Part shown: positions 48,017-59,514 of the stretch, in pieces
How the letters are laid out: each line of letters opens with the position of its first letter
Numbering within the stretch: position 1 is the first letter of the stretch
Assembly: GCA_017308475.1 (NCBI GenBank)
Contig: JAFKEU010000009.1
Span: forward strand, 62,001-126,000
Origin: Alphaproteobacteria bacterium
GTDB lineage: Bacteria; Pseudomonadota; Alphaproteobacteria; Micropepsales; Micropepsaceae
Direction: 5' to 3'
Length of the DNA stretch: 64,000 nucleotides
The notes under the pieces: generated by a model
What the model was told of the DNA's origin: nothing
What the model saw: the letters and a program-made list of their open reading frames with translations, nothing else
Databases searched by the model: none
Made by a program: the position numbers and the translations under genes

Positions 48017-50664
48017 CAGTTCAACGCCACGCCCATAGGCGCGGTTTCGGCCAGTTCGTCGGCCCCCACCACGAATTCCTGGCCGTTGATGGCCAGTCCG
48101 GTCTTGCTGGCGCTGACCTTCACGGTGTCACCCTCGCCCACCTTGCCTTCCAGAATCAGCTGGGCCAGCGGGTCCTGCAGGCGGCGCTGGATCACCCGCT
48201 TCAGGGGCCGCGCGCCATAGACCGGATCATAACCGGCATTGCCAAGCCAATGGCGGGCCTTGTCGTCCAGCACGATGTCGATCTTGCGATCGGCCAGAAG
48301 CTTCTGCAGCCGCCCGATCTGGATATCGACGATCTTGTCCATGTCGGCCCGCGTCAGCCGATGAAACAGGATGATCTCGTCCAGCCGGTTGAGGAATTCG
48401 GGGCGGAAGTGCGCCCTGACCGCCGCCATCACCTGGGCGCGGCCCTTCGCTTCGTCCTCGCCTGTTCCCAGAAATTCGGTCCCCAGGTTGGACGTCAGGA
48501 TGATCACCGTGTTCTTGAAGTCCACCGTGCGACCCTGGCCGTCGGTGAGGCGGCCGTCATCCAGCACCTGCAGCAACACATTGAATACGTCGCTGTGAGC
48601 TTTCTCCACCTCGTCGAACAGGATCACCTGATAGGGACGGCGGCGCACAGCCTCGGTCAGCACGCCACCCTCCTCATAGCCGACATAGCCGGGCGGCGCA
48701 CCGATCAGGCGGGCAACGGCGTGCTTTTCCATGAACTCGCTCATGTCGATGCGTACCATGGCGGTGTCGTCGTCGAACAGGAATGCGGCCAGCGCCTTGG
48801 TCAATTCGGTCTTGCCGACGCCGGTCGGGCCCAGGAACAGGAAGGAGCCGATGGGCCGATTGGGATCCTGGAGCCCCGCACGGGCGCGGCGCACCGCGTT
48901 GGAGATGGCGCGCACCGCATCGTTCTGGCCGACCACGCGCTGTTCCAGCGCGGTCTCCATATGGAGCAGCTTTTCGCGTTCGCCTTCCAGCATCTTGTCG
49001 ACGGGAATTCCGGTCCAGCGGGAGACGATCTGGGCGATGTTCTCCGCCGTCACCGATTCCGCGGCCAGCGCGTTGCCGGACTTTTCCTTCTCCTCGATCT
49101 CTTTCAGCCTGCGTTCCAGGTCGGGGATCACGCCATAGGTCAGCTCGCCGGCCTTCGCGAAATCGCCCTTGCGCTGGGCCACTTCCACCTCGCTGCGGGC
49201 CTGGTCGAGCTTTTCCTTCAGGGACTGGACGTCGGCGACTTCCTTCTTCTCCTCAAGCCATTTGGCAGTGAGGGTGGCGGACTGGTCCTCCAGATCGGCC
49301 AGTTCTTTTTCCAGCGCCGACAGCCGGTCCCGCGAGGCCTTGTCGGATTCCTTCTTCAGCGCCTCGCGCTCGATCTTGAGCTGGATGATCCGACGATCCA
49401 GTTCATCCAGCGCCTCGGGCTTGGAGTCGATCTGCATGCGCAGGCGCGACGATGCCTCGTCCATCAGGTCGATGGCCTTGTCCGGCAGGAACCGGTCGGT
49501 GATGTAGCGATGGGACAGGGTCGCCGCCGCGACCAGCGCGGAATCGGTGATGCGCACGCCGTGATGGAGTTCGTATTTCTCCTTCAGGCCGCGCAGGATG
49601 GAGATGGTATCCTCCACCGTCGGCTCGCCCACGAACACCGCCTGGAAGCGGCGGGCCAGCGCGGCGTCCTTCTCCACATATTTGCGGTATTCGTCCAGCG
49701 TGGTGGCGCCGACGCAGTGCAGCTCGCCGCGCGCCAGGGCCGGCTTGATCAGGTTCGAGGCATCCATCGCCCCCTCGCTCTTGCCGGCGCCGACCAGGGT
49801 GTGCATCTCGTCGATGAACAGGATGATCTCGCCATTGGACGATGTCACCTCGTTCAGCACGGCTTTCAGCCGCTCCTCGAACTCGCCGCGGAACTTGGCG
49901 CCGGCGATCAGTGCGCCCATGTCCAGCGCCATGAGCTTCCTGTCACGCAGGCTTTCGGGCACATCGCCATTGACGATGCGCAGCGCCAGCCCCTCCGCGA
50001 TGGCGGTCTTGCCAACGCCCGGCTCGCCGATCAGCACGGGATTGTTCTTGGTGCGGCGGGACAGGACCTGGATGGTGCGGCGGATTTCCTCGTCGCGGCC
50101 GATCACCGGGTCCAGCTTGCCGGTGCGCGCAAGTTCCGTCAGGTCGCGGGCATACTTTTTAAGCGCGTCATAAGCATTTTCCGCCGTGGCGCTGTCGGCG
50201 GTTCGGCCCTTGCGCAGGTCTGCGATGGCGGAATTGAGCCCGCCGGGGGTGACGCCGGCATCCTTCAGGATGCGCGCGCTTTCGGTGCCGGACGCCATGG
50301 CGAGCGCCAGGAGCAGATATTCGGCGGTCACGAAACTGTCGCCGGCCTTCTTGGCGATCTGTTCGGCGTTGTCCAGAAGGCGCGCGGTTTCCTGGGCCAG
50401 GTAGACCTGGCCGGAGCCGCCGCTGACCTTGGGCAGCCTTTTGAGCGCCGCTTCCACGCCCTGGCGGACCTGGGCATCGCGGCCGACATTACCCACAGCA
50501 GGGGCGGCGGCATTGATCAGCCGCGCGGCCAGGCCCTCTTCGTCGTCGATCAGGACCTTGAGCAGATGCTCCGGCGTGAATTGCTGATTGCCTTCGCGAA
50601 GGGCCAGCGACTGGGCCGACTGAATGAAACCGCGCGAACGCTCGGTGAACTTTTCGATATCCAT
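48016..50664 (-). CDS. clpB: ATP-dependent chaperone ClpB
   Basis: 882 residues. Disaggregase of heat-shocked proteins with DnaK. N-terminal Clp domain, AAA+ module 1 (Walker A GEPGVGKT, then [10 protein letters not shown]), the coiled-coil middle domain ([18 protein letters not shown]), and AAA+ module 2 ([25 protein letters not shown]). Length and domain order are canonical. A GGGAGG site precedes ATG 50664, and an RpoH-type promoter lies at 50734-50762. Downstream a small membrane protein overlaps its stop. The gene is neighboured by DUF4167 and prmC, a usual alphaproteobacterial cluster. Confidence 0.98.
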   Translation of the reverse strand: MDIEKFTERSRGFIQSAQSLALREGNQQFTPEHLLKVLIDDEEGLAARLINAAAPAVGNVGRDAQVRQGVEAALKRLPKVSGGSGQVYLAQETARLLDNAEQIAKKAGDSFVTAEYLLLALAMASGTESARILKDAGVTPGGLNSAIADLRKGRTADSATAENAYDALKKYARDLTELARTGKLDPVIGRDEEIRRTIQVLSRRTKNNPVLIGEPGVGKTAIAEGLALRIVNGDVPESLRDRKLMALDMGALIAGAKFRGEFEERLKAVLNEVTSSNGEIILFIDEMHTLVGAGKSEGAMDASNLIKPALARGELHCVGATTLDEYRKYVEKDAALARRFQAVFVGEPTVEDTISILRGLKEKYELHHGVRITDSALVAAATLSHRYITDRFLPDKAIDLMDEASSRLRMQIDSKPEALDELDRRIIQLKIEREALKKESDKASRDRLSALEKELADLEDQSATLTAKWLEEKKEVADVQSLKEKLDQARSEVEVAQRKGDFAKAGELTYGVIPDLERRLKEIEEKEKSGNALAAESVTAENIAQIVSRWTGIPVDKMLEGEREKLLHMETALEQRVVGQNDAVRAISNAVRRARAGLQDPNRPIGSFLFLGPTGVGKTELTKALAAFLFDDDTAMVRIDMSEFMEKHAVARLIGAPPGYVGYEEGGVLTEAVRRRPYQVILFDEVEKAHSDVFNVLLQVLDDGRLTDGQGRTVDFKNTVIILTSNLGTEFLGTGEDEAKGRAQVMAAVRAHFRPEFLNRLDEIILFHRLTRADMDKIVDIQIGRLQKLLADRKIDIVLDDKARHWLGNAGYDPVYGARPLKRVIQRRLQDPLAQLILEGKVGEGDTVKVSASKTGLAINGQEFVVGADELAETAPMGVALN

Positions 50665-50733
50665 ATTGCCTCCCGCCTGCCCCGGATGGGCGCAGACTTA
50701 AGATACGGTCTTTTTCAAGCACCGTTCCGGCAG

Positions 50734-50762
50734 ATATGGGAAAGCGGAACCGGGGCTGCAAG
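50734..50762 (-). promoter_or_regulatory. RpoH (sigma-32)-type heat-shock promoter for clpB
   Basis: On the minus strand CTTG (50759-50762), an 18-base spacer, then CCCATAT (50734-50740). This matches the alphaproteobacterial RpoH pattern CTTG-N17/18-CYTATNT with one mismatch. Transcription would start about 60 bases before the clpB ATG. Confidence 0.5.
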
Positions 50763-50814
50763 TCCCAAGCTCACACAAGCGGTTAGGCGCAGCCTTGCGG
50801 CCGCGCAAACCCGG

Positions 50815-51249
<435 letters not shown>

Positions 51250-51490
51250 TTGTGCCCCATTGCTTGCTCTGGTTCCGAAACTGTCTTTCCCCGCCCATGG
51301 CCATGGCGCCTTAAAGCGCTGCCAGTCAGCAGGTCATCTGGTTCGCTTTGACGGTCCCCTGCCCGGCGGCCTTTGCTGCCGGCCCTTCCCGCGCATCCGC
51401 TCCTTTGAAGCGACGCAGGCGGAATCTCACGATCCTTGGGAAGGTAGCGGATTGGGCCCGAGTTTCCAAGGGCGGATTCCTGTCGAATTT

Positions 51491-52306
51491 TCAAGGCTTT
51501 TGGAGAACCAGGGCGCGAGCGATGCCCGCCAGGTCGGGTGCAACGCGGATCGGTCGAAGGTGGGGGAACAGAAGTTCCACGGTGCCCGCCTGGCCTGCGC
51601 CCAGTTCCAGCACCGCGTGGCCGCTTTTCTTCAGCAGGCCCGGCAGGAGCCTGCCCAGTGCCCGGTAGGCATCCCTGCCATCGGTCCCCCCATCCAGCGC
51701 CGCGCGGGGCTCGTAAACCCGCACCTCTGCCTCCAGCGTGGCGATCTCGGCAGACGGGATATAGGGCGGGTTGGAGAAGACCAGGTCGAATTGGCCGTCC
51801 GCGGCCGACCAGTCGGCCAGGCGGATTTCGGCACGGCCCGGAACCAGCGCTTCAGCGTTGCGGCGGGCCCAGGCATGGGCGTGCGGGGAGGATTCAAAGC
51901 CGATACCGGTGGCGTTGGGGAATTCCTTCAGTGCCGCGATCAGAATGGCGCCCGAGCCGGTACCAAGGTCGGCAATGGCCAGCGGCAGAGCGCGGTCGGG
52001 ATGGAGCCGGATGGCTTCCTCAATCAGCGTCTCGGTATCGGGGCGCGGCACCAGCACGCCGGGGCCGACGGCGAAATCCAGGCTCCAGAATTCCTTGTGG
52101 CCAGTGATATAGGCCAGGGGCTCGCGCGCCGCCCGCCGGGCGATGAGGGCATCGAAAGCTGCCGCCTGACGCGGCGTCGGCGGTGGCGCGGTCAGGGTGG
52201 CATCGCGGCCGATGCCCAGGGCGTGGGCCAGAAGCAGCCGCGCCTCGGCCCGGGGATTGTCGATGCCCGCCGCCGCCAGCCGTCCCACCGCTTCGTCGAA
52301 CGTCAC
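51491..52306 (-). CDS. prmC: Release factor glutamine methyltransferase PrmC
   Basis: 271 residues. Methylates the glutamine of the GGQ motif in release factors RF1 and RF2 with SAM. The SAM-binding motif is [13 protein letters not shown] and the catalytic NPPYIPS is intact; [15 protein letters not shown] matches the family. GTG start overlapping the prfA stop (GTGA), so it is coupled with its own substrate's gene. Confidence 0.96.
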   Translation of the reverse strand: MTFDEAVGRLAAAGIDNPRAEARLLLAHALGIGRDATLTAPPPTPRQAAAFDALIARRAAREPLAYITGHKEFWSLDFAVGPGVLVPRPDTETLIEEAIRLHPDRALPLAIADLGTGSGAILIAALKEFPNATGIGFESSPHAHAWARRNAEALVPGRAEIRLADWSAADGQFDLVFSNPPYIPSAEIATLEAEVRVYEPRAALDGGTDGRDAYRALGRLLPGLLKKSGHAVLELGAGQAGTVELLFPHLRPIRVAPDLAGIARALVLQKP

Positions 52307-53385
52307 GCCTGCTCTGCCTCATATTCGGCCAGGCGGTCGGCCTGGTCCTGGGCGACCAGGGCGTCGATGATCTCGCCCAGCGCGTCACCCGCGATGATGC
52401 GCGGCAGGTTGTAAAGCGTCAGGTTGATGCGGTGGTCGGTGACACGGCCCTGCGGGAAATTGTAGGTGCGGATGCGCTCGCTGCGGTCGCCCGAACCCAC
52501 CAGCGTCTTGCGCTCGGAGGCGCGGGCGCTGTCCAGCCGCCGCCGTTCGGCGTCGTAGATCTTCGCCTTCAGCAGCATCATCGCCTTGGCGCGGTTCTTG
52601 TGCTGGGACTTTTCCTCCTGCATCGCCACCACGGTGCCGGTGGGGATATGGGTGATGCGCACCGCGCTGTCGGTCTTGTTGACGTGCTGGCCGCCCGCGC
52701 CCTGGGCGCGATAGGTATCGATGCGCAGGTCCTTTTCGTTGATCTCCACATCCACGTCTTCGGCTTCCGGCAGCACGGCGACAGTGGCGGCACTGGTGTG
52801 AATGCGGCCCTGGTTCTCGGTCTCGGGAACGCGCTGGACCCGATGGACGCCGCTTTCGAACTTCAGTTTCGCATATGCGCCGCGGCCCTCGACCTCCAGC
52901 ATGGCTTCCTTGAAGCCGCCCAGGTCGCTTTCCGACAGCGACAGGATTTCGGTTTTCCAGCCCTGAAGCTGGCAATAGCGCTGATACATACCCAGAAGGT
53001 CACCCGCGAACAATGCGGCTTCGTCGCCGCCCGTGCCGGCGCGGATTTCCACCATGGCGGACGAGTCGTCCGCCGCGTCGCGCGGCAACAGGGCGATGCG
53101 CAGGTCGTGCTCGAGCCCTTCCAGCCGTTCCTTCAGTTCGGCGCGCTCTTCTTCCGCCATCGACCGCATCTCGCTGTCGGTGGCAGGGTCGGCGATCAGT
53201 GCTTCGGCGCCCTTCAAGTCGGACTGGGCCGCGCGCCAGGCACGCACGGTCTCGATCACCGGCGCCAGCTCGGCGTGCTCGCGCGACAGCTTGACGAAGG
53301 CGTCGCCCGCCACGCCCGAGGCCATCTCGCTTTCGATGGCGGCGAAGCGGTCCAGCAGTCGGTCGAGTTTTGCGGCGGGGATCAC
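52303..53385 (-). CDS. prfA: Peptide chain release factor 1
   Basis: 360 residues. Recognises UAA and UAG stop codons and triggers peptide release. The catalytic [16 protein letters not shown] (GGQ) motif and the codon-reading region ([20 protein letters not shown]) are present. The GTG at 53385 has an AGAGGA site and gives [14 protein letters not shown], the usual N terminus; TTG at 53409 is a less likely longer start. Translation is coupled with prmC downstream. A terminator separates it from ispG upstream. Confidence 0.96.
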   Translation of the reverse strand: MIPAAKLDRLLDRFAAIESEMASGVAGDAFVKLSREHAELAPVIETVRAWRAAQSDLKGAEALIADPATDSEMRSMAEEERAELKERLEGLEHDLRIALLPRDAADDSSAMVEIRAGTGGDEAALFAGDLLGMYQRYCQLQGWKTEILSLSESDLGGFKEAMLEVEGRGAYAKLKFESGVHRVQRVPETENQGRIHTSAATVAVLPEAEDVDVEINEKDLRIDTYRAQGAGGQHVNKTDSAVRITHIPTGTVVAMQEEKSQHKNRAKAMMLLKAKIYDAERRRLDSARASERKTLVGSGDRSERIRTYNFPQGRVTDHRINLTLYNLPRIIAGDALGEIIDALVAQDQADRLAEYEAEQA

Positions 53386-53411
53386 GTCGGTCCTCTGGTG
53401 ACAGTCCAAAC

Positions 53412-53442
53412 AAAAAGGCAGCCGCGAAGGCTCGCGGCTGCC
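53412..53442 (-). terminator. Rho-independent terminator between ispG and prfA
   Basis: On the minus strand, an 11-base perfect stem GGCAGCCGCGA / TCGCGGCTGCC with a four-base loop, followed by TTTTT. It lies just after the ispG stop (53460) and before the prfA start. Confidence 0.75.
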
Positions 53443-53459
53443 CGATGCAATGTGGGTCG

Positions 53460-54599
53460 CTACTGCGCGGCTTCCAGCGGCTCGGCGGCGCCGTTGCGTT
53501 CAGCCTCGATCTCGGCCGCCTTTTTCTCGCAAAGCTGCACGATATGCTCGACCAGGTCGGTGTTCTCCAGCCGGTAGCTCGGCTTGCCGTTGAGGTAGAT
53601 CTGCCCATGGCCCTTGCCGGCGCCGCCGCCGGTGAAGCCCAGATCGGTCTCGCGCGCCTCGCCGGGGCCGTTGACCACGCAGCCGATGATCGACAGCGAC
53701 ATCGGCGTGGAGATGTGCTTGAGCCGGTCTTCCAGCGTCTTGACCGTGTCGATCACGTTGAAGCCCTGGCGGGCGCAGGAAGGGCACGACACGATGTTCA
53801 CGCCGCGATGGCGCAGGTTCAGCGATTTCAGGATATCGAAGCCGACGCGTACTTCCTCGACCGGATCGGCGGAAAGCGAGACGCGGATGGTGTCGCCGAT
53901 GCCGCTCCACAGCAGCATGCCCATGCCGATGGAGGATTTGACGGTGCCGGAAATCATGCCGCCGGCCTCAGTGATGCCGACATGCAGTGGACAGTCGATG
54001 GCGTCGGCCAGCGCCTGATAGGCGGCAACCGCCAGGAACGGGTCGGACGCCTTCACCGAAATCTTGTATTCGCGGAAATCCAGGTCATCGAGGATGCGGG
54101 CGTGGTTCAGCGCGCTCTCGACCATCGCCTCGGGACAGGGTTCACCGTATTTTTCCAGAAGGTCCGGCTCCAACGATCCGGCGTTGACGCCGATGCGCAT
54201 GGAACAGCCATGGTCCTTGGCCGCCTGCACGACTTCCTTGACGCGGGCGGGCGATCCGATATTGCCCGGATTGATGCGCAGGCAGGCCGCACCGTTCACC
54301 GCCGCCTCGATGGCGCGCTTATAGTGGAAATGGATATCGGCGACGACCGGGATATTGCTGGCCCTGGTGATGGCCTTCATGGCCTTCGTCGCATCCTCGT
54401 CGGGGCAGGAGACGCGCACGATGTCGGCGCCCGCCTCCTCGATGCGGCGGATCTGATCGATGGTCGCCCTGGCGTCGCCGGTGATGGTGTTGGTCATGGT
54501 CTGGACGGTGATCGGGGCATCACCGCCGACCGGAACCTTGCCGACCATGATCTGGCGCGCAGCGCGGCGATGGATATCGCGATAGGCACGAACGCTCAT
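53460..54599 (-). CDS. ispG: 4-hydroxy-3-methylbut-2-enyl diphosphate synthase
   Basis: 379 residues. Iron-sulfur enzyme that converts MEcPP to HMBPP in the MEP isoprenoid pathway; the product of ispDF is its substrate. [4Fe-4S] cysteines sit in [11 protein letters not shown] and the conserved [12 protein letters not shown] is present; the N-terminal TIM-barrel part carries VQTMTNT and RINPGNIG. The ATG at 54599 is nine bases after the RodZ-like stop, and a terminator closes the unit. An operon with rodZ is likely, a common alphaproteobacterial arrangement. Confidence 0.96.
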   Translation of the reverse strand: MSVRAYRDIHRRAARQIMVGKVPVGGDAPITVQTMTNTITGDARATIDQIRRIEEAGADIVRVSCPDEDATKAMKAITRASNIPVVADIHFHYKRAIEAAVNGAACLRINPGNIGSPARVKEVVQAAKDHGCSMRIGVNAGSLEPDLLEKYGEPCPEAMVESALNHARILDDLDFREYKISVKASDPFLAVAAYQALADAIDCPLHVGITEAGGMISGTVKSSIGMGMLLWSGIGDTIRVSLSADPVEEVRVGFDILKSLNLRHRGVNIVSCPSCARQGFNVIDTVKTLEDRLKHISTPMSLSIIGCVVNGPGEARETDLGFTGGGAGKGHGQIYLNGKPSYRLENTDLVEHIVQLCEKKAAEIEAERNGAAEPLEAAQ

Positions 54600-54608
54600 A
54601 CGAATTCC

Positions 54609-55682
54609 TTATTGCCTGTGAAAACGGTCCATCAGCGACTGGGGCTCCAGTGACATCTGGCCCACAACCTGGGCGGGCCGTCCCGCACGGCCCAGCGCCT
54701 CGCCGTCAAGATCCACCTCGACAGCGCCGGCGTCGGCGACTGCAAGGCTCAGGCCGGTCAGGTTGGGCACGCGATAAACGTCGCCGGGTTCAAGATCGCG
54801 ATTGATGAAGAGCATCCCGCCGGGCCCGCGCACGGTCACGCGGGTGGGCCCAAGGGCACGCAGGATCACCCGGGGGTCGGCATTCTGCTGGCCATAGACC
54901 TGGCCTGCGGCGGGCGCGACCGCCGGGCCGCTGCTGGTTGCGTCCGGCTCGATTCCGGTATCGACCTGCGGATGGCTGGGCATCGGGCTGCTGATCCGCG
55001 TGGCGGGCGTCTGGGGGCCGGCAGCGGGCGCCGGCATCGCTTCGGTGCTGGGCAGCGATTCATCCTGGGTCGCGCCCGCGGCCGAAGACGGAACCGTGTT
55101 CTGCATCGGCACCACGATGGGCTTGGGAGTCGATGGCTTGGCCGGGCTGAGTGCGGGTGCGGGCGGCACGGCCTGGCCGTTGTCGCCGCGGCCGGACAAC
55201 AGGTGCCAGGCGCCATAGCCCAGCAGCAGCACCAGGATGGCCCCGACTATGATCCAGCCCTGGGGAAGGCGCCGATCGTCCTGGTGGATGGGGGCGATAG
55301 GCTGCACCGAATCTTCGGTACGGCCGGTCATGTCGTGCTTGTAGCGCTCGGTCAGTTCATTGGCGTCCAGGCCCAGATACTGGGCATAGGACCGAACAAA
55401 GCCCAAGGCATAGGTGCGGCCCGGCAAGTCTTCCGGCCGGTCTTCTTCAAGGGCCTCCAGATGATCCTTGCGAATCTTCAGGGCGCGGGAGACGGCGGCG
55501 ATTTCATCTCCGCGGCGCAGGCGGGCGGCGCGCAGGTCCTGGCCTACCGAATCCAGCGGCGAATCCGCCTCCCTCGAAATTTCGCGCAAGTGGATACGGC
55601 GGCGGGCATTCGCATTGTCGGGGCCGCCGTCATTTTCCATGGCAATCTGCGTCGGGTTGGTCATCTGCTTCTTCGATGGCAC
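54609..55682 (-). CDS. RodZ-like transmembrane helix-turn-helix protein
   Basis: 357 residues. Cytoplasmic HTH (about residues 48-105: LRAARLRRGDEIAAVSRALKIRKDHLEALE), one membrane helix near 145-170 (GWIIVGAILVLLLGYGAW), a Pro/Ala-rich linker and a C-terminal DUF4115 beta domain (VILRALGPTRVTVRG to LAVADAGAVEVDLDGEALG). RodZ links MreB to cell shape in other bacteria; the alphaproteobacterial members usually precede ispG, as here. Start at ATG 55682 or one of the later ATGs (MTNPTQ, MENDGG); uncertain. Confidence 0.85.
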   Translation of the reverse strand: MPSKKQMTNPTQIAMENDGGPDNANARRRIHLREISREADSPLDSVGQDLRAARLRRGDEIAAVSRALKIRKDHLEALEEDRPEDLPGRTYALGFVRSYAQYLGLDANELTERYKHDMTGRTEDSVQPIAPIHQDDRRLPQGWIIVGAILVLLLGYGAWHLLSGRGDNGQAVPPAPALSPAKPSTPKPIVVPMQNTVPSSAAGATQDESLPSTEAMPAPAAGPQTPATRISSPMPSHPQVDTGIEPDATSSGPAVAPAAGQVYGQQNADPRVILRALGPTRVTVRGPGGMLFINRDLEPGDVYRVPNLTGLSLAVADAGAVEVDLDGEALGRAGRPAQVVGQMSLEPQSLMDRFHRQ

Positions 55683-55805
55683 GATGCCGCGGGTGCCGCC
55701 CCACCCCCACGGCGCGGCTAACCGCCTGTCCAGACAATTCTATCCGATTGCAAGACCTTCTCACAACCGCTGCACCGCAAAAAAGCAGAATCCCCGCTTT
55801 TCGGC

Positions 55806-58061
55806 CTATTTCAGGACAATTCCGCGCTCCGCCGCGAAGGCCGACAGCCGGGTCCGCAGCGAATGGTCGGTCCGCCCGCACAGCCGGTCGACGAAGGCCG
55901 ACACCTCCCCCAGGTGCAGGCTGCGGATCATCATCTTGATGGGTCCGATCTGGCCCGGTTGCATGGAAAGCGCCCGGATGCCCAGGCCCAGGAGGGACAT
56001 GGCGTCCAGGGGGCGTCCGGCCATTTCCCCGCACAGTGAAAGATCGCCGGAATTCTCGGCGGCGCTCTGCACGATCAGGCGGATCAGGGTCAGCGAGGCG
56101 GGATTGAGATTGTCGTACCGCCTGGAGACACGCGGATTGGTGCGGTCGACGGCAAAAGCCAGGCTGAGCAGGTCGTTGGAGCCGATGGAGACAAAGTCGG
56201 CGCTGCGCATCAGCTGTGGCAGCATGAAGGCAAGGGCCGGAACCTCCAGCATGGCGCCCACCAGCACCTGGGTGGGACGGGCCTGGCCCAGAAGGCGGAA
56301 ACGTTCGATCTCACGGTCAATCAGGGCGCGGGCGCGATTGAACTCGTCCACGTCGCTGACCATGGGCAGAAGGATGCGCAGGGTCCGCCCCATGGACGCC
56401 ATCAGCAGCGCGCGAACCTGGTAGCGCAGCAGCGCGGGCCGGTCGAGCGCGATGCGGATGGCCCGCCAACCCAGGGCGGGATTTTCCTCGCGCTCCCAGC
56501 GCGCATAGGGCAGCACCTTGTCGCCGCCCAGATCGAGGGTGCGGAACACCACCGGCTTCTCGCCCGCCGCATCCAGGATCGACTTGTAGAATTTCACCTG
56601 GTCGGCCAGGCGCGGCATGGTTTCGCCGATCATGAACTGCAGTTCGGTGCGGAACAGGCCGATGCCGTCCGCGCCCGACTGGACCAGCTGGGGCATGTCG
56701 AATTCCAGGCCGGCGTTCATCATCAGGCGGATGGCGACACCATCGCGCGTGACGGCTGGAAGGTCGCGCACCGCGGCGAAACGGGCCTGGGCCTGGGCGC
56801 GCAGGGCGCGCTTGGCCTCGAAGGCCTGGACGATTTCGCCGGCGGGGCGCAGGTGGACCTCGCCCGTCTCGCCGTCCACCGCGATGGCGTCGCCGCCGCG
56901 GGCGCTGTCGGCAATGCCCTCCAGCGAGGCGACCAGGGGCAAGCCCATGGAGCGGGCCACGATGGAGACATGGCTGGTGACCGCCGCTTCCTCCAGCACC
57001 AGGCCCACAAGCTTCTCGCGGGCATAGTCCAGCAGTTCGGCCGGGCCCATGCCGCGCGCAATCAGCACCGCCCCTTCGGGCAGGCTGCGGTTGGCGACAT
57101 CCTCGCCGGTCAGGTGGCGCAGCAGCCGGCGGGCCAGATCGTCCAGGTCATGGGCGCGCTCGCGCAGGATGGGATCGCCCAGGCGCTGGACGCGCAGGCG
57201 GGTTTCGTCCTGCACGCGCTCGACGGCGGCCTCGGCGGTCAGGCCGGTACGCACCGCGTCGCGCATGCGCTGGCGCCAGCCCTGGTCATAGGCGAACAGG
57301 CGGTACGCCTCGATCACCTCGCGCCCCTCGCCGGTCAGGTCCAGTTCGCTGGAGGAGAGCATCTCATCCACCGACAGGCGCAGCGCGTTGATCGCATCTT
57401 CAAGCCGCTTGAGTTCCTCGACCGGATTGTCGGCGATCATGCGCTCGACCTTCACACGCGGCTCGTGCAGCACGACATGGCCGACGGCGACGCCTTCGGA
57501 GAGCCCCTCACCCATGAATTTGCGCGGCCGGTCGACGCGCAGCTCCGGCTCGTCCAACTCGGAAATGTTGAAAAAGCCGCCCTGGGCCACCACCTCGGCC
57601 AGCACCATGGCGACGGTTTGCAGCGCCTCGACCTCTTCCTCGGCATAGATGCGCTCGGCCTTGTTCTGGACGGTGAGCACACCGAACACCTGGCCGCCGC
57701 GAACGATCGGCACGCCCAGGAAGGACTTGAAGGGGTCTTCGCCGGTTTCCGGGCGGTAGCTGAAATGGGGGTCGGCGGGAGCGTCCGACAGGTTGACCGC
57801 CTCGGCGGTTTCGCCGACCAGGCCCACCAGGCCCTCGCCCTCCTTGAGGCGGGTGGCGTGGACGGCGGTCGGGTTCAGGCCCTCGGTGGCGAAAAGTTCC
57901 AGCACCTTGCCCGCCCGGCGCAGATAGATCGAGCAGACCTCGGCCACCATATTGGAAGCGATCACGGTGACCAGCTTGTCCAGCCGCATCTGGGCGGATG
58001 TCTGCTCCGCCATGATCTCGCGCAGGCGGCGTAGGAGAAGGCGCGGACCACCCGGAGACAT
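55806..58061 (-). CDS. ptsP: Nitrogen-PTS enzyme I (PtsP)
   Basis: 751 residues. First enzyme of the nitrogen-related phosphotransferase system, passing phosphate from PEP to NPr. N-terminal GAF domain (MRLDKLVTVIASNMVAEVCSIYL to VNLSDAPADPHFSYR), then the EI module with phospho-histidine in VTSHVSIVARSMGLP, and the PEP-utilising barrel (FRTELQFM, SIGSNDLLSLAFAVDR, SLCGEMAG). The GAF suits nitrogen sensing. The ptsN and ptsO partners are not in this window. ptsP and lysC are adjacent but separated by a REP-like palindrome. Confidence 0.95.
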   Translation of the reverse strand: MSPGGPRLLLRRLREIMAEQTSAQMRLDKLVTVIASNMVAEVCSIYLRRAGKVLELFATEGLNPTAVHATRLKEGEGLVGLVGETAEAVNLSDAPADPHFSYRPETGEDPFKSFLGVPIVRGGQVFGVLTVQNKAERIYAEEEVEALQTVAMVLAEVVAQGGFFNISELDEPELRVDRPRKFMGEGLSEGVAVGHVVLHEPRVKVERMIADNPVEELKRLEDAINALRLSVDEMLSSSELDLTGEGREVIEAYRLFAYDQGWRQRMRDAVRTGLTAEAAVERVQDETRLRVQRLGDPILRERAHDLDDLARRLLRHLTGEDVANRSLPEGAVLIARGMGPAELLDYAREKLVGLVLEEAAVTSHVSIVARSMGLPLVASLEGIADSARGGDAIAVDGETGEVHLRPAGEIVQAFEAKRALRAQAQARFAAVRDLPAVTRDGVAIRLMMNAGLEFDMPQLVQSGADGIGLFRTELQFMIGETMPRLADQVKFYKSILDAAGEKPVVFRTLDLGGDKVLPYARWEREENPALGWRAIRIALDRPALLRYQVRALLMASMGRTLRILLPMVSDVDEFNRARALIDREIERFRLLGQARPTQVLVGAMLEVPALAFMLPQLMRSADFVSIGSNDLLSLAFAVDRTNPRVSRRYDNLNPASLTLIRLIVQSAAENSGDLSLCGEMAGRPLDAMSLLGLGIRALSMQPGQIGPIKMMIRSLHLGEVSAFVDRLCGRTDHSLRTRLSAFAAERGIVLK

Positions 58062-58084
58062 GTCCTGATCAAACCCTCTTTGTC

Positions 58085-58107
58085 ATGGCCCGCCGGCTGC
58101 GGGCCAT
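58085..58107. repeat. Short REP-like palindrome between ptsP and lysC
   Basis: Perfect inverted repeat ATGGCCCGC-cggct-GCGGGCCAT, nine-base arms. It shares the GTCATGGCCCGC core with the larger element at 34391-34522, so it may be a reduced copy. In the gap between ptsP and lysC, where it could also stall transcription. Confidence 0.55.
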
Positions 58108-58205
58108 TCCGTTGAACGCAGAACACAATAGCGAAGAACATGACCGGGCCAAACCGGCACCGGCGTCACCTGGGCGGCCTGCTTTCGCAGGTCACCACAT
58201 CGCGA

Positions 58206-59468
58206 CTAGGCAGCGTCCAGCTCGTAGGCGGAATGCAGGGCGCGCACCGCCAGCTCGACATACTCCTCGGCGATCAGCACGCTGACCTTGATCTCGGAGG
58301 TCGAGATCACCTGGATGTTGATCCCCTTGTCGTGCAGGGTCGAGAACATGGTCTGGGCGACGCCCGCATGGGTGCGCATGCCGATGCCGATGATCGACAC
58401 CTTGGCGACGTTGGAATCGTGGGTGATGTCGCGATAGCCGATCTCGCTCGCGTGCTTTTCCAGCGCGGCCAGTGCCTTGGCCAGGTCGCCGCGCGGCACG
58501 GTAAAGGTCAGGTCGGTCTTCTTGTTATCTTCCGACACGTTCTGGACGATCATGTCCACATTGACGCCGGAATCGGCCAGGGGCCCGAAGATGGCCGCCG
58601 CCACGCCGGGACGGTCGGGTATCTTGTGCAGGGTGATCTTGGCCTCGTCGCGGCTGTAGGCGATGCCGGTGACCGGTTTCTTTTCCACGATGTCTTCCTC
58701 GTCGCAAAGCAGGGTGCCGCCCACATCGGGCGTGAAGGTCGAAAGAACGCGGGTGGGTACCCGGTGCAGCATGGCGATTTCGACCGAGCGAGTCTGCAGC
58801 ACCTTGGCGCCCAGCGAGGCCATCTCCAGCATCTCCTCGAAGGAGATTTTTTCAAGACGCCGGGCCTTGGAAACGATGCGCGGGTCGGTGGTGTAGACCC
58901 CGTCCACGTCGGTGTAGATGTCGCAGCGGTCCGCGCCGATGCCGGCCGCCACCGCGACCGCGCTGGTGTCCGAACCGCCCCGGCCCAGGGTCGAGATACG
59001 GCTTCCCGGCGCGACACCCTGGAAACCGGCGACCACGGCCACCTCGCCGGCAGCGACGCGGGCCTTCATGTCGGCGGCAGGAACAGCCTCGATGCGGGCC
59101 GAGCCATGCATGGCGGAGGTCTCGATCGGAACCTGCCACCCCAGCCAGGAACGCGCTTTCACCCCCATGGCGTTCAGCGCGATGGCCAGAAGGCCGCAGG
59201 TCACCTGCTCCCCCGCGGCGACCACGACATCGTATTCGCGCTGGTCCGGGATTGCAGCCGGGATGCGGTTGGAGCCGTCCTGAACCAGCGGGCGGGCCGC
59301 CTCGTTCGTCCAGGCGACCAGCTTGTTGGTCTCGCCCGCCATGGCGCTGACCACCACGGCAACCTTGTTGCCGCGCTCGACCTCGCGCTTGACCAGGGAC
59401 GCGACATGGCGGATGCGCTCCAGGTCGGCCACCGAGGTGCCGCCGAATTTCATCGCAATCGTTGCCAT
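58206..59468 (-). CDS. lysC: Aspartate kinase
   Basis: 420 residues. First step of Lys/Met/Thr synthesis. [13 protein letters not shown] at the N terminus (ATP site), [14 protein letters not shown] and two C-terminal ACT regulatory modules ([42 protein letters not shown]), so feedback regulation by amino acids is expected. ATG at 59468 is 46 bases from the divergent ubiG, the usual alphaproteobacterial neighbour. Confidence 0.97.
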   Translation of the reverse strand: MATIAMKFGGTSVADLERIRHVASLVKREVERGNKVAVVVSAMAGETNKLVAWTNEAARPLVQDGSNRIPAAIPDQREYDVVVAAGEQVTCGLLAIALNAMGVKARSWLGWQVPIETSAMHGSARIEAVPAADMKARVAAGEVAVVAGFQGVAPGSRISTLGRGGSDTSAVAVAAGIGADRCDIYTDVDGVYTTDPRIVSKARRLEKISFEEMLEMASLGAKVLQTRSVEIAMLHRVPTRVLSTFTPDVGGTLLCDEEDIVEKKPVTGIAYSRDEAKITLHKIPDRPGVAAAIFGPLADSGVNVDMIVQNVSEDNKKTDLTFTVPRGDLAKALAALEKHASEIGYRDITHDSNVAKVSIIGIGMRTHAGVAQTMFSTLHDKGINIQVISTSEIKVSVLIAEEYVELAVRALHSAYELDAA

Positions 59469-59514
59469 GTTTGCCCCGGATTTGACGGCGGCCTACATAG
59501 ACAAGGCCGCACCT

